63,725 nt of DNA from Mesorhizobium sp. Root554 (GCF_001427025.1 NZ_LMGA01000001.1:3387971-3451695), one strand, 5' to 3'; positions 6,731-16,498 are shown, counted from the stretch's first letter. Program-made: numbers and translations. The notes: a model not told the origin generated them from the sequence alone.

Positions 6731-9700
6731 TCAAAATCTGCTGTTTAGCTTCAGTCCGAGGGCATGGCTGTGACTGTCTTCGAAGCCGATCGTGCCACGG
6801 TAGTCGAAGCCGATGGTCATCTGGTTGTGCAGCCGCAGATCCGCGCCGAGCCCGATCATCACCTGGTCCCGTGCAAACGGCGTCGTCTGGAAACCATAAG
6901 CGGGACCGCCCGGCAGGTCGGCGTAGAGGATGTCCACATCGCTCGAACCTGAAAACTCATGCGTGTATTCAAACCGGAAGCGTGGCACGAGCAGGCCAAT
7001 CGCCACCGGTATCTCGTAACTGCCGGTAAGCCCGATCGTACCGTCAAGGCTGTCGACGCTCTGCTCGCCATAGGCTAGCGAATAGATACCCGCCCCGCTT
7101 TCGGTGAACGCATCCAGCGTCGACGAGGAGGCTGCAAGCCGGGCGAATGGCGTCAATTGCAAGCTGCCGGTCGAATAGTCAAATCCGGTTGTGATCGAGC
7201 CGAACACCTGATCGCCGTCGCGCTGGCCATTCGCGAAACCGCCTGTGCCGGTAACGAAGCGGCGCGAGTCGAAACTGAAGTCGCCGTATCCGGCCAATGC
7301 ATCGACAAACAGCCACTCGGTTGGACGGTAGCTGGCATAGAGCGTGACGCTGTAAGCTTCGCCTGAACTCTTCGTGCCATTGACGCCGATGTCGCTTTCG
7401 TCGCTGGCATAGCCGATGCCCAACCCGGCAACGAACTGGTTGTTGAAGCGATAGTCGAAACCCGCTGTCACATCGACGGAGATGGAGTCGCGGGTCGTCC
7501 CATCGTCCGGCGATTTGTAGCCAAAATCGACATAGCCGCCGGCCCAGAACCCCACGCCCCCGGTCATGGCCGCGTTGTCGCACCCCGTTTTATCAGGCAG
7601 TACGACGCTTCCCGGCCTGCCATCCTCGCCTGCGCCGGACAAACGAACCGCGTTTGCAAAGGTGTCGCGGCAGGTCTCGCCGCGCAAAGCGCCCATGCGT
7701 TGATTGATGTTGTCGATCTGCCCGGCGGCGAATTGTTGCGCGGCCTGTGCCTGCGCATTGAGTAGCCCCGCAACCTCGGGGTCGTCGGACGGATCAGGCC
7801 TTGGGGCGACCGTTATCGTCACGGTCGCCGGGGCAGAGACGCCGCCGGGTCCCGTCAGCGTGTAGGTCACGATGGCCGTGCCCGAAAACGCCGATGACGA
7901 CGTAAAAGTCAGTGCGTAGGCCGGTGCGCCGGACAATGTGGCCGTACCTGCTTCCGTTGGTGTGCTGGATAGGATCGCGGCGTCGCTGAATGGCCCGCCA
8001 GTAGCCCCCTGCGTCAGAGGCAGCGTGACGGTTTCACCGGCAACAACCGATGCGGTGAGCGAGGGTGCGGTGGGCGGAGGCAGGGCGTCGATGACGAGCG
8101 TGTATTGGCGGCTGCCGCGATTATCGGCGGCATCGAACACATCGACCGTAAAGGGAAAACTGCCGCTCTGCGTCGGAGTGCCCGCAAGTGTTCCATCCAA
8201 CGCCATGTCGATGCCGTCCGGCAAATTTCCGACGACTACAAAATATCGGTACGGGGCGCCGATGCCGCCGCTGGCCGTAAATGTCTGGCTGTACATTTGG
8301 CCAATCTGGCCGGCCGTTATCGTGGTCGGGCTCAAAGTCACGGGCGGCGTGGAAGAAATCACGATTGAATATTGACGTTCGATGAAATTTCCACCGCGAT
8401 CCGTCGCGCGCAGTGTGAAGGGGTACGTGCCGGCGACCGTTGCCGTGCCGGAGAACCTGCCGTCAGCATATGCAAGTCCGGGAGGCGTGACCGGGATGCC
8501 GACAAGCGTGATGGAATATGGCCCGCCCGCGCCGCCGGAAGCGACTACCGTCTGATCATAAGGCTGGCCGACCTGGCCATCTGGCAGCGCCGTTGGCGAG
8601 AGGGTAACCGGGGTGTCCGCGATCACGATCGAATAGTCGCGCTCGGTGAAATTTCCGGCGCGATCCACCGCCCGGACCGTAAAACTGTAGGTGCCTGCCA
8701 CGGTCGCCGTGCCGGAGAGCCTGCCGCCAGCATATGCAAGGCCAGGCGGCATGACCGGGATGCCGACAAGCGTGATGGAATAGGGCCCGCCCGCGCCGCC
8801 GGACGCTACCATCGTTTCATCGTAAAACTGGCCAACTTTTCCGTCTGGAAGCGTTGCTGGTGCAATCGTGACGGGCGGCCCATCGGAGATCACCACCTTG
8901 TAGTCGCGCTCGCCCGTATAGCCGACATCGTCGGTGGCCCGGATTCGGAAGTTATATATTCCGGCGACGAGCGCCGTGCCCGACATGACCCCTGCGCTGC
9001 TGAACGTGCCAACGGGCAGGTTGCCGGAGACGATGGAGAATTGATAAGGCCCTCGCACACCACCGGATGCTGTCAATGTGTGATTGTAAGGCTGCCCGAG
9101 TTGCCCATCGGGCAGTATTGCTGGCGCCACGACGACCGGCGGCGGCGGCGCGATCTCGAAAGTGTAGCTCCGGTCGCCAGAGCGGCCGCCGCTGTCCGTC
9201 GCGCGGAATCTGACGGTAAAGCTGCCGCTTTGAATTGGCGTGCCGCCTATCGCACCGGCGGCACTGAATGACATGCCGATCGGGATTGCTCCAGACACGA
9301 TGGAGAAACTGTACGCTCCATCGCCGCCGCTCGCCGTCAGTTGTGCGCTGTAAGGCTGGCCAGCCTGGCCATCTGGAAGACCAGCGAGCGTGATCTCGAC
9401 AGGGTCGGGCTCGGCAATGACGACCGTGTATATCTTCGGGACGGGGGGCGACGCGCCCGGGACCTCGTCGAGCCAAGCCCTTTCACCGAACAAGTATCTC
9501 AGGACATATGTGCCGGCGGCTTTAGGTACGCCGGAAATTCGGAACTCGTTGTTGGCGAAGCAGCACAGGCCCGGTATCCGGTCGGAGGCTCCCGAAAAGG
9601 TTGAGAAATACGGGCCGCCGCTCAACCCTCCCGATACGACGTACGTCTGGTCATACGCGACACCTACCTTGCCGGGGGGCAAAACTTCCGGCGAAACGCT

Positions 9701-9850
9701 AATGGGGTCTGCCTGGGCTTGGCCGGCAGCAAATGCCGAGGCTATCAGCACAAACACAATGCAAAGAAAATTTTGGACCGCGGCGACTTTGCCCGTCCGC
9801 AGCTTTGAAATCGTCATACTTCCCCGCATGGCCATTTTCTGGCTGCCCAA
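6731..9850 (-). CDS. Autotransporter with repeated Ig-like (He_PIG) domains
   Basis: A 1039-aa outer-membrane autotransporter. A basic N-terminus and hydrophobic stretch ending near AGQAQA form the signal peptide. Six tandem repeats of about 85-100 residues follow, each starting like LPDGQVGQPYDQTVVASGG and containing a PPGL...GTPTxAGTYxFTxRATD core, typical of putative-Ig (He_PIG) domains. A seventh, different Ig/cadherin-like segment and a linker (VAGLLNAQAQAAQQFAAGQI) lead to a C-terminal beta-barrel of about 280 residues. The barrel begins GVGFWAGGYVDFGY and ends in the aromatic residue F, as barrel insertion requires. Passenger function is likely adhesion. Several in-frame ATGs near the N-terminus (residues 1, 6, 8, 12) leave the exact start open. 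Confidence 0.9.
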   Translation of the reverse strand: MGSQKMAMRGSMTISKLRTGKVAAVQNFLCIVFVLIASAFAAGQAQADPISVSPEVLPPGKVGVAYDQTYVVSGGLSGGPYFSTFSGASDRIPGLCCFANNEFRISGVPKAAGTYVLRYLFGERAWLDEVPGASPPVPKIYTVVIAEPDPVEITLAGLPDGQAGQPYSAQLTASGGDGAYSFSIVSGAIPIGMSFSAAGAIGGTPIQSGSFTVRFRATDSGGRSGDRSYTFEIAPPPPVVVAPAILPDGQLGQPYNHTLTASGGVRGPYQFSIVSGNLPVGTFSSAGVMSGTALVAGIYNFRIRATDDVGYTGERDYKVVISDGPPVTIAPATLPDGKVGQFYDETMVASGGAGGPYSITLVGIPVMPPGLAYAGGRLSGTATVAGTYSFTVRAVDRAGNFTERDYSIVIADTPVTLSPTALPDGQVGQPYDQTVVASGGAGGPYSITLVGIPVTPPGLAYADGRFSGTATVAGTYPFTLRATDRGGNFIERQYSIVISSTPPVTLSPTTITAGQIGQMYSQTFTASGGIGAPYRYFVVVGNLPDGIDMALDGTLAGTPTQSGSFPFTVDVFDAADNRGSRQYTLVIDALPPPTAPSLTASVVAGETVTLPLTQGATGGPFSDAAILSSTPTEAGTATLSGAPAYALTFTSSSAFSGTAIVTYTLTGPGGVSAPATVTITVAPRPDPSDDPEVAGLLNAQAQAAQQFAAGQIDNINQRMGALRGETCRDTFANAVRLSGAGEDGRPGSVVLPDKTGCDNAAMTGGVGFWAGGYVDFGYKSPDDGTTRDSISVDVTAGFDYRFNNQFVAGLGIGYASDESDIGVNGTKSSGEAYSVTLYASYRPTEWLFVDALAGYGDFSFDSRRFVTGTGGFANGQRDGDQVFGSITTGFDYSTGSLQLTPFARLAASSSTLDAFTESGAGIYSLAYGEQSVDSLDGTIGLTGSYEIPVAIGLLVPRFRFEYTHEFSGSSDVDILYADLPGGPAYGFQTTPFARDQVMIGLGADLRLHNQMTIGFDYRGTIGFEDSHSHALGLKLNSRF

Positions 9851-9963
9851 CTCGCGAGGAGGGTTTCCGATTTCCGAAACCTTGAATACCCGTCATATAA
9901 CAGGGGTGCCGCGCGGCGAGGTCAGCCTGTGACATGTGGGCAACAGCCCGAGCCAGCCTGGAT

Positions 9964-11052
9964 TCAATCGGCGCGATGCAGCGGCAGGGTCGACTTGATC
10001 AATGCAACAAGTTCGCTTTGGCGGTGCGTGCCGGTCTTTCGGAAAATCTGCTCGAGGTAATGGCGTGCCGTCGTCGTCCGGATATTCTGCTCCGCTGCTG
10101 CCTGCTTGAGCGCCACACCTGTCGCAAGTGCGGCTGCCAGCTTGGCTTCAGCAGGTGCGAGATCGAACAGGCCGGACAGCAACGTGGGAGACGGGACGAT
10201 GTTGCTCGCATTGACGGCCGTGGCCGCCACGAGAATATCCGCACCCGAAAAAATATCGTGGGCGCTGCGACGCAACGGCATTATATGTATCACGAGCGGA
10301 CCGGCCTCCTTAGGTCTGACAGGGATGGAGCGCACCACCGGCTCAGCGGCTTGGCTCGACGCTTGAATAGCCTTCCTAAAAAGTCCGTTGGCGGCTACGT
10401 CAGCGATTGCCATGCCGCCAAAGGACTTCGGCAGGAATACCGAAGTCATGCTGTCAAACAGGTCGTTCGAAGCCCGCACGCACCCATTGCCGGAAAGCAC
10501 GGCAGCAGGTAGTCCGATAGCCTGCAAAGCCGAGGCAGTTGCTTGTGCCTGCCGCAGGCCCAGGCGCGCCGCCATCAGCCCGGCACGCGCTAGATGGGGA
10601 CGAAAGCTGTCTAACAAACGGATAGAACGGCGATCATAGGCGCCGTCCTTCGTCCATCGCTGAAATACGAATGTAACGAGTTCCCCGCTTGGCATGGGCA
10701 CAGCCGCGCAGACATGCTGGCCAATCCCAAATGCTCTGAGTTTCGACCGCACTGGGTCTTCCTCAACTTCGTCGGCGGTCATAAAATCCTCTACGGCAAC
10801 GAAGCTCGTTGGCTGCAGGGCGCGCATGCGTTGAATTCCGCCGGAAGACCGCCATGTGTCGCCGGCCAGAAACTCTTCGAAAAGATGGCGAACGTTCTCT
10901 TGGGCGCTGCCTCTTACCGGAGACTCATCGCTGAACAGGCAAATCGCGCCGCTTGCGGAGGCCGACAAATCGCTGATTGCAGCCAGTACTTGCGGCCATT
11001 CGTCCGGTACAAAGGCGGCTTCGTAGATGCGATCGACGAGTTGGTTCGGCAT
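9964..11052 (-). CDS. LuxR-type HTH transcriptional regulator
   Basis: A 362-aa protein. The last 65 residues form a LuxR/FixJ-type helix-turn-helix (LTPAEAKLAAAL-like start LFDLAPAEAKLAAALATG, then AAAEQNIRTTTARHYLEQIFRKTGTHRQSELV). The N-terminal 290 residues resemble the weakly conserved sensory halves of orphan rhizobial LuxR proteins (MPNQLVDRIYEAAFVPDEWP). No acyl-homoserine-lactone pocket signature is evident. It stands alone, convergent with nothing, about 110 bp beyond the autotransporter start on the same strand, and could regulate it. Ligand unknown. Confidence 0.85.
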   Translation of the reverse strand: MPNQLVDRIYEAAFVPDEWPQVLAAISDLSASASGAICLFSDESPVRGSAQENVRHLFEEFLAGDTWRSSGGIQRMRALQPTSFVAVEDFMTADEVEEDPVRSKLRAFGIGQHVCAAVPMPSGELVTFVFQRWTKDGAYDRRSIRLLDSFRPHLARAGLMAARLGLRQAQATASALQAIGLPAAVLSGNGCVRASNDLFDSMTSVFLPKSFGGMAIADVAANGLFRKAIQASSQAAEPVVRSIPVRPKEAGPLVIHIMPLRRSAHDIFSGADILVAATAVNASNIVPSPTLLSGLFDLAPAEAKLAAALATGVALKQAAAEQNIRTTTARHYLEQIFRKTGTHRQSELVALIKSTLPLHRAD

Positions 11053-11220
11053 GGATCAAGACCCGTGTATCTCGTCAGGGATAGCAGAAACAGATTGAGT
11101 TACATATTCGGGATGCCTCGTGCCTCGGCTTTGCCTGCGTCGGGCCTTGAGTTGACCGCCTTGTTCCGCGGCAGCGATGAAATGGCGACAGCAGCACATA
11201 CCTATTTGGAGGATTTGCCG

Positions 11221-11904
11221 TCACTCAAAAAGTCCGGGATTGTCCGACTCGATCTGCGGCAGATCGGTCAGGATGCCGTTCAGATGAACCCGCATTGCAT
11301 CGGCGGCGGCGTCCGCGTCCTTCCCGTCGATCGCCATCACGATCTTTTCGTGCTGGCCGATCAGATTGCCCATTGAGGCCGGATTGCGAAGCTGCAGGTT
11401 GCAGACCCGGTCCATATGCGCCTTGATGTCGGAAATCGCATTCCAGGCGAGCGCACAACCGGCGCCTTCGGCGATGGCGATATGAAACTGCTCATCCTCC
11501 TTGCGGAACCAGTTGTGGTCGTGCGCCTCCATGGCGCTTCGCTGCCGCGCCAGAATGCCGTCGAGCTTGCGCCTGGTCCAGGCGTCGAAGTTTTCGCTGG
11601 CGCGCCGGGCGACCGCGGTTTCGATCACCTCGCGCACAAAACGCGCCTCCATCATCTGGCGCGCTGAAATCTTGACCACGACGGTCCCGCGGTTGGGCCG
11701 GATATCCACCAGCTTGGATTTTCCGAGTGCGATCAACGCTTCCCGGACCGGCTGGCGCGATACGCCCATGCGGGTGGCGATGTCCTGCTCGGAAAGGCGC
11801 GAGCCGGGCGCAAAATCCAGGCGAATGATCGCCTCGCGCAAGTCCCGCTCGACCTGCGCCGCGGTCGATTCTCCGGTCTCGATTTTCAGTATCTCAAGGT
11901 TCAT
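11221..11904 (-). CDS. GntR-family regulator with FCD domain
   Basis: A 227-aa protein with an N-terminal winged helix (about 18-75, containing RLSEQDIATRMGVSRQPVREAL) and a C-terminal helical FCD ligand domain (metal-binding-type H residues around DEQFHIAIAEGAG and GQHEKIVMAI). It is divergent from the aldehyde dehydrogenase gene and the sugar-acid genes behind it, so it is the probable repressor of that catabolic block, with a sugar acid as the expected inducer. Tandem 10-bp repeats at 11946-11965 in the shared promoter region could be its site. Confidence 0.92.
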   Translation of the reverse strand: MNLEILKIETGESTAAQVERDLREAIIRLDFAPGSRLSEQDIATRMGVSRQPVREALIALGKSKLVDIRPNRGTVVVKISARQMMEARFVREVIETAVARRASENFDAWTRRKLDGILARQRSAMEAHDHNWFRKEDEQFHIAIAEGAGCALAWNAISDIKAHMDRVCNLQLRNPASMGNLIGQHEKIVMAIDGKDADAAADAMRVHLNGILTDLPQIESDNPGLFE

Positions 11905-11945
11905 GCGTGTTGCCGCCAGCTCAACGTTGACACCAGTTCAGAACC

Positions 11946-11965
11946 ACCATACAGTACCATACAAT
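11946..11965. promoter_or_regulatory. Tandem 10-bp repeats, candidate GntR operator
   Basis: ACCATACAGT is followed directly by ACCATACAAT (9 of 10 identical) in the divergent GntR/aldehyde dehydrogenase promoter region. One helical turn of spacing would place both on the same DNA face. Confidence 0.4.
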
Positions 11966-12041
11966 TCAAGGCCAACACAAACCCGGCGCTCGACAAGCTG
12001 GGTTAGCATGGAGGGGCCGGGACACATCGCCCGGTTGATTG

Positions 12042-13562
12042 ATGACAGTATATCCTAACTTCATAGTGCCGGATTCTAGTGATCCGCGCCTGCAGAGTAA
12101 ATCCCGATACAGGATGCTGATCGACGGCCGGTCCGTCGACGCCGCGTCGGGCAAGACGATCGACCGGGTAAGTCCGGGTCATGCTGGCGTTGTAGTCGGC
12201 ACCTGGCCAGATGCTTCGGCCGACGATGTGCGTACCGCGGTCGCGGCTGCACGCCGCGCGTTCGACACCGGGCCATGGCCACGCATGTCCGGCGCCGAAC
12301 GGTCCCGCCTCATGTTCAGGACGGCCGAGCTGATCCTCGCGCATGTCGAGGAGATCGCGCTGATTGAGAGCCTCGAAGTTGGCAAGCCGATCGCCCAGGC
12401 GCGCGGCGAGATCACCTTCTGCGCCGACCTCTGGTCCTATGCCGCGGGCCAGGCCCGAGCGCTGGAGGGTCAGACCCACAACAATATCGGCGATAATCGC
12501 CTCGGGCTGGTGCTGCGGGAGCCGATCGGCGTCGTCGGCATCATAACGCCTTGGAATTTCCCCTTCATCATCGCGTCGGAACGGGTTCCCTGGGCGATCG
12601 GCGGCGGTTGCACCGTCGTGCTGAAGCCATCCGAATTCACATCCGGCACGTCGATCCGCATGGCCGAACTGGCGCGCGAGGCAGGCATCCCCGACGGCGT
12701 GTTCAATGTCGTCACTGGCTATGGCGATCCGGCTGGCCAGGTTCTGGCCGAGGAACCCGGCACCGATATGATCGCCTTCACCGGTTCGACCCGCGTCGGC
12801 ATCAAGCTGGGCGAGATCGCCGCACGCAGCGTCAAGCGCGTCGGCCTCGAACTTGGTGGCAAGGGACCGCAGATCGTCTTCGCCGACGCCGACCTCGACG
12901 CGGCGGCCGATGGCATTGCCTATGGCGTCTACCACAATGCCGGCCAATGCTGCATTTCAGGCAGCCGGCTGATCGTGCAGGAGTCCATCCGCGACGCGTT
13001 GCTCGAACGGCTGCTCGATATTTCCCGAAAAGTCACATTCGGCGATCCGCTGAGCGAGCGGACGAAGATCGGCGCCATGATTTCCGAAGCCCATGCGGGC
13101 AAGGTGCATTCTTACGTCGAAACTGGCCAGGCCTCCGGAGCGGAACTGCTGCTGGGGGGCACGCGTGTGGGTGACGGAGCCGGGCTCTATTATGCGCCAA
13201 CTATATTTGGCGGCGTCACTTCCGACATGTCGATCGCGCGTGACGAAATCTTCGGTCCGGTGCTTGCGACCATGACGTTCAAGACCGCGGACGAGGCCGT
13301 TGCGCTCGCCAATGCCTCGGAGTTCGGCCTGTCGGCCAGCGTCTGGTCCACCAGTCTCGAAACCGCGCTTCAGAGCATCCGCCGTATTCGCGCCGGACGC
13401 TGCTGGATCAACAGCGTCATTGACGGCACGCCGGAACTGCCGATCGGGGGCTACAAGAAAAGCGGCCTCGGGCGCGAGCTGGGGCGCTACGGTTTTGACG
13501 AATACTCACAGTTCAAGGGCATCCACGTGACGCTCGGACGGCCGGATCCCTGGTTCGGGTGA
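12042..13562 (+). CDS. NAD(P)-dependent aldehyde dehydrogenase
   Basis: A 506-aa member of the ALDH superfamily, normal length. Signatures are PWNFP (170-174), the cofactor-binding stretch VLKPSEFT and FTGSTRVG, the general base E270 in LELGGKGPQ, and the catalytic Cys304 in GQCCISG. A TTG codon lies directly before the chosen ATG (12042). It opens the + operon that continues with a sugar ABC transporter, KduI and KduD. The expected substrate is therefore a semialdehyde from sugar-acid breakdown (for example alpha-ketoglutarate semialdehyde or a hexose-derived aldehyde), but the sequence does not fix this. Confidence 0.93.
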   Translation: MTVYPNFIVPDSSDPRLQSKSRYRMLIDGRSVDAASGKTIDRVSPGHAGVVVGTWPDASADDVRTAVAAARRAFDTGPWPRMSGAERSRLMFRTAELILAHVEEIALIESLEVGKPIAQARGEITFCADLWSYAAGQARALEGQTHNNIGDNRLGLVLREPIGVVGIITPWNFPFIIASERVPWAIGGGCTVVLKPSEFTSGTSIRMAELAREAGIPDGVFNVVTGYGDPAGQVLAEEPGTDMIAFTGSTRVGIKLGEIAARSVKRVGLELGGKGPQIVFADADLDAAADGIAYGVYHNAGQCCISGSRLIVQESIRDALLERLLDISRKVTFGDPLSERTKIGAMISEAHAGKVHSYVETGQASGAELLLGGTRVGDGAGLYYAPTIFGGVTSDMSIARDEIFGPVLATMTFKTADEAVALANASEFGLSASVWSTSLETALQSIRRIRAGRCWINSVIDGTPELPIGGYKKSGLGRELGRYGFDEYSQFKGIHVTLGRPDPWFG

Positions 13563-13680
13563 TGGTTTTCTCGTGAATTGAGAGGGAGGAAATCCCGGCT
13601 GGCGCGATCTTTGGTCAGAGCTCGCCAGCCGAGATACGGGTCTTTCGACCCGATTGCATATCCAAAGGGAGGACACGCAA

Positions 13681-14631
13681 ATGAAATCGACAAAACTGGC
13701 AGCCGCAATGCTTGCGGCCTGCACCGCCACGGCTTGGACTTCAATTGCTTCGGCCGCCGACGTCAAGGCGACGATGATCATCTACCTGGACCCAAGCGTC
13801 CAGTTCTTCAATCCGGTCGTCAAAGGCGCCCAGGACGCCGCCGCGCAGTTCGGCGTGGATCTCGACGTGCAGTATGCCAACAACGATCCGGTCCGCCAGA
13901 ACGACCTGATCGAAGCTGCGACGGCGGCCGGCGTCGATGGCATCGCGGTGGCGATCTCCAGCTCCGACGCCTTCGACAACAGCATCTGCAACGCCACCAA
14001 GGCCGGCATCATCGTCATCGGCTTCAACAATGACGATCTGGAAGGCGCAAAAGGCAACTGCCGTCAGGCCTATGTCGGCATGAACGAATTCGCCTCCGGC
14101 TACGAACTCGGCCAGCGCATGATCGAGAAGTTCGGGCTGAAGGAAGGCGATGTCGTCTTCAATCCGCGCGAAATTCCGGAGGCCAGCTTCGCGGTGGCGC
14201 GCGGCGGCGGCATCGAAAAGGCGATGAGCGAAAAGGGCATCAAGGTCGAGACCGTGAAGTCCGGCCTCGATCTCGCCGAGGCGCGCAACATCATGGCGCA
14301 GTTCCTGATCGCCAACAAGAACGTCAAGGCGCTGTTCGGAACCGGATCGGTCACCTCGACGGTCGGTGCCGGCGCTATCAAGGATGCCGGCGTCGACATT
14401 CCCTTCGGCGGCTTCGACCTCGCGGTGGAAATCGTCAACGCGGTTGAATCGGGCGCCATGTTCGCGACGATGGACCAGCAGCCCTATCTCCAGGGCTTCT
14501 ATCCGATCGCCCAGATCGCGCTGGCCAAGAAGTATGGCCTGACCCCCACCGATATCGACACCGGCCAGGGCGCGTTCCTCGACAAGGATCGCATCGGCGC
14601 CGTCAAGCCGCTGATCGGCACCTACCGCTAG
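13681..14631 (+). CDS. Sugar ABC transporter, periplasmic binding protein (RbsB-like)
   Basis: A 316-aa periplasmic-binding-protein I fold (Peripla_BP_4). A Sec signal peptide occupies residues 1-26, ending IASAA. The family strand-hinge motifs are visible (VVKGAQDAAAQFGVDL, IEAATAAGVDGIAVAISS, DQQPYLQGFYPIAQIAL). The ATG at 13681 follows GGGAGG, so the nine residues that could be added upstream are not used. First gene of the importer; permease and ATPase follow. Ligand probably a sugar or sugar acid compatible with the KduI/KduD genes downstream. Confidence 0.95.
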   Translation: MKSTKLAAAMLAACTATAWTSIASAADVKATMIIYLDPSVQFFNPVVKGAQDAAAQFGVDLDVQYANNDPVRQNDLIEAATAAGVDGIAVAISSSDAFDNSICNATKAGIIVIGFNNDDLEGAKGNCRQAYVGMNEFASGYELGQRMIEKFGLKEGDVVFNPREIPEASFAVARGGGIEKAMSEKGIKVETVKSGLDLAEARNIMAQFLIANKNVKALFGTGSVTSTVGAGAIKDAGVDIPFGGFDLAVEIVNAVESGAMFATMDQQPYLQGFYPIAQIALAKKYGLTPTDIDTGQGAFLDKDRIGAVKPLIGTYR

Positions 14632-14643
14632 CCCTTCTCAACC

Positions 14644-14670
14644 GGACCCTCCGGATATGCCGGAGGGTCC
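14644..14670 (+). repeat. Intercistronic hairpin between binding protein and permease genes
   Basis: A perfect 11-bp inverted repeat (GGACCCTCCGG, 14644-14654; CCGGAGGGTCC, 14660-14670) with a 5-nt loop and no T-tract. Such hairpins after binding-protein genes commonly stabilise the upstream mRNA and lower permease expression. Confidence 0.75.
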
Positions 14671-14687
14671 CTTGCGCCGGATCCCAG

Positions 14688-15722
14688 ATGTCCTCACCAT
14701 CACCCAGCTCCGCTCCGGCGGCTTCCGCCGTCGCCCCGCGCCGCGTGCGGACGCAGTCGCCGTTCAGACGCCTGCTCGTCGCGCCCGCCGGCGCCATCCT
14801 GGTCGCTTTTCTTGCCTTGCAGGTCATCTGCATCATCTATGCGCTGATCAATCCGGACGAGTTTCGCTACCTCTCTTCCCAGAACCTGACGATCCTGATG
14901 AAGGCGATCCCGGTGCTGGGCTGCTTGGCGCTTGGCGTCGGCGTCCTGATGATCGCCGGCGAATTCGATCTGTCGGTCGGGTCGGTCTATACGCTGACCG
15001 CGATCGTCATGGCCGTGCAGGTAAACGCCGGCTGGACCCCGTTCCTGGCCGCGCCGATAGCGATCCTGATCGGCGTCCTTATCGGCGTCCTGCATGGGAC
15101 GATCACGCTGAAGGCGAGGCTGCCCTCGTTCATCGTGACGCTCGGCGGCCTGCTGTTCTGGCGCGGCGCGGTGCTGCTCTACAACGGCGCCGTGCAGGTT
15201 CGTTTCGATCCCGGCCCGATCTTCCAGGGCCTGTTCAGCGGCACCTTCCTCGGCATCAACGCGGCCTTCTGGTGGTTCCTGGTCCTGTCGCTCGCCTTCT
15301 ATGGTCTGCTGCATCGCCACCGCTTCGGCAACCACGTCTTCGCCACCGGCGGCAACCAGGCGGCGGCCACCGCGATCGGCATCAACACCAATCGGGTCAA
15401 GATCATCGCCTTCGCCATCGCCGGCGGCATGGCGGCATTCGCCGGCATCCTTGCGACCGTGCGCGTCGGCAGTGTCCAGCCGGGCCAGGGCGTCGGCATC
15501 GAACTTCAGGCCATCGCCGCCTGCGTCATCGGCGGCGTCTCGCTGACCGGTGGGCGCGGCTCGATTCTCGGCATTTTCCTCGGCGCCATGCTGATCCACA
15601 CCATCACCGATGTGCTCCTGCTCCTGCGCGCGCCGGGTTTCTATCTCGACATGTTCATCGCCGTGCTGATCGTCGGCGCGGCCGCTTTCAACAGCCTCAT
15701 CGAACGCAAGGGCGCCGGTTGA
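14688..15722 (+). CDS. Sugar ABC transporter permease (RbsC-like)
   Basis: A 344-aa inner-membrane protein of the BPD_transp_2 family with about nine hydrophobic segments after a 40-residue polar N-terminus. The family hallmark MIAGEFDLSVGSVYTL and the cytoplasmic loop GGNQAAATAIGINTNRVKIIAF, which contacts the ATPase, are present. Its stop overlaps the ATPase start (TGATG). Forms the channel of the importer with the genes on either side. Confidence 0.95.
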   Translation: MSSPSPSSAPAASAVAPRRVRTQSPFRRLLVAPAGAILVAFLALQVICIIYALINPDEFRYLSSQNLTILMKAIPVLGCLALGVGVLMIAGEFDLSVGSVYTLTAIVMAVQVNAGWTPFLAAPIAILIGVLIGVLHGTITLKARLPSFIVTLGGLLFWRGAVLLYNGAVQVRFDPGPIFQGLFSGTFLGINAAFWWFLVLSLAFYGLLHRHRFGNHVFATGGNQAAATAIGINTNRVKIIAFAIAGGMAAFAGILATVRVGSVQPGQGVGIELQAIAACVIGGVSLTGGRGSILGIFLGAMLIHTITDVLLLLRAPGFYLDMFIAVLIVGAAAFNSLIERKGAG

Positions 15723-16456
15723 TGTCGACTCCGATCCTGGAACTGCACAACATCTGCAAAAGCTTCGGAGCGCTCGACGCTCTGCGCAGCCTGAGTTTCC
15801 ATATCGGCCAGGGCGAAGTGATCGGCCTGCTCGGCGACAATGGGGCGGGCAAGTCGACCGCCGTCAACCTGATATCCGGCATCCACAAGCCGACCTCGGG
15901 ACATCTCAGCGTCGACGGCAAGCAGACGCTCTTCACCTGCCGCATGGACTCGGCCGAAGCCGGCATCGAAACGATCTACCAGAACACCGCGCTCGTGGAT
16001 TCGTTGTCGATCACCCGCAACATATTCATGGGTCGCGAACGCTGTTCAGGCGGCGGGTTCCTCAAGCTGTCCGACATGCGGGAGATCGCCATGGAGGTCC
16101 TGCAGAGCGCCGTGCACATATCGGGCATCGACTCGCCGGACATGCTGGTCGGTGAATTGTCCGGTGGCCAGAAACAGGCCGTCGCGATCGCCCGCGCCGT
16201 CTTCTTTAAGCGACGCATCCTGATGCTCGACGAGCCGACGTCGGCGCTGTCGGTGCGCGAGACGGAAGCGCTGCTCAACCAGGTGCTGAGGCTCAAGGCC
16301 GAGAACGTCTCGAGCGTGTTCGTCACCCACAATCTCTATCACGCCTACCAGGTGTGCGACCGCTTTGTAATCATGAGCCATGGGACGAAGGTCTTCGACG
16401 TGGCGAAGGCCGATACGTCGATCAGCCAGCTGACCGAATATGTCGTTCTGACCTGA
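15722..16456 (+). CDS. Sugar ABC transporter ATP-binding protein, single domain
   Basis: A 244-aa ATPase. Walker A GDNGAGKST (38-46), Q-loop YQNTA, signature LSGGQ (146-150) and Walker B ILMLDEP (166-172) are all intact, with the switch His in VTHN. RbsA-type partners of such permeases are usually about 500 aa with two nucleotide-binding domains; here only one is present, as in the FrcA type of rhizobia, so it must work as a homodimer. A longer open frame from 14657 is a shadow of the permease gene. Confidence 0.94.
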   Translation: MSTPILELHNICKSFGALDALRSLSFHIGQGEVIGLLGDNGAGKSTAVNLISGIHKPTSGHLSVDGKQTLFTCRMDSAEAGIETIYQNTALVDSLSITRNIFMGRERCSGGGFLKLSDMREIAMEVLQSAVHISGIDSPDMLVGELSGGQKQAVAIARAVFFKRRILMLDEPTSALSVRETEALLNQVLRLKAENVSSVFVTHNLYHAYQVCDRFVIMSHGTKVFDVAKADTSISQLTEYVVLT

Positions 16457-16498
16457 CAGCCCGGTTCTTCAGAAAAGGCAATGCAAGTGAGGATTTCC

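Noticed and set aside
14657..16456. 599-aa protein fused to the sugar ABC ATPase
   Set aside because: The first 355 residues are out-of-frame permease DNA; the ATPase starts at 15722 with an overlap to the permease stop.
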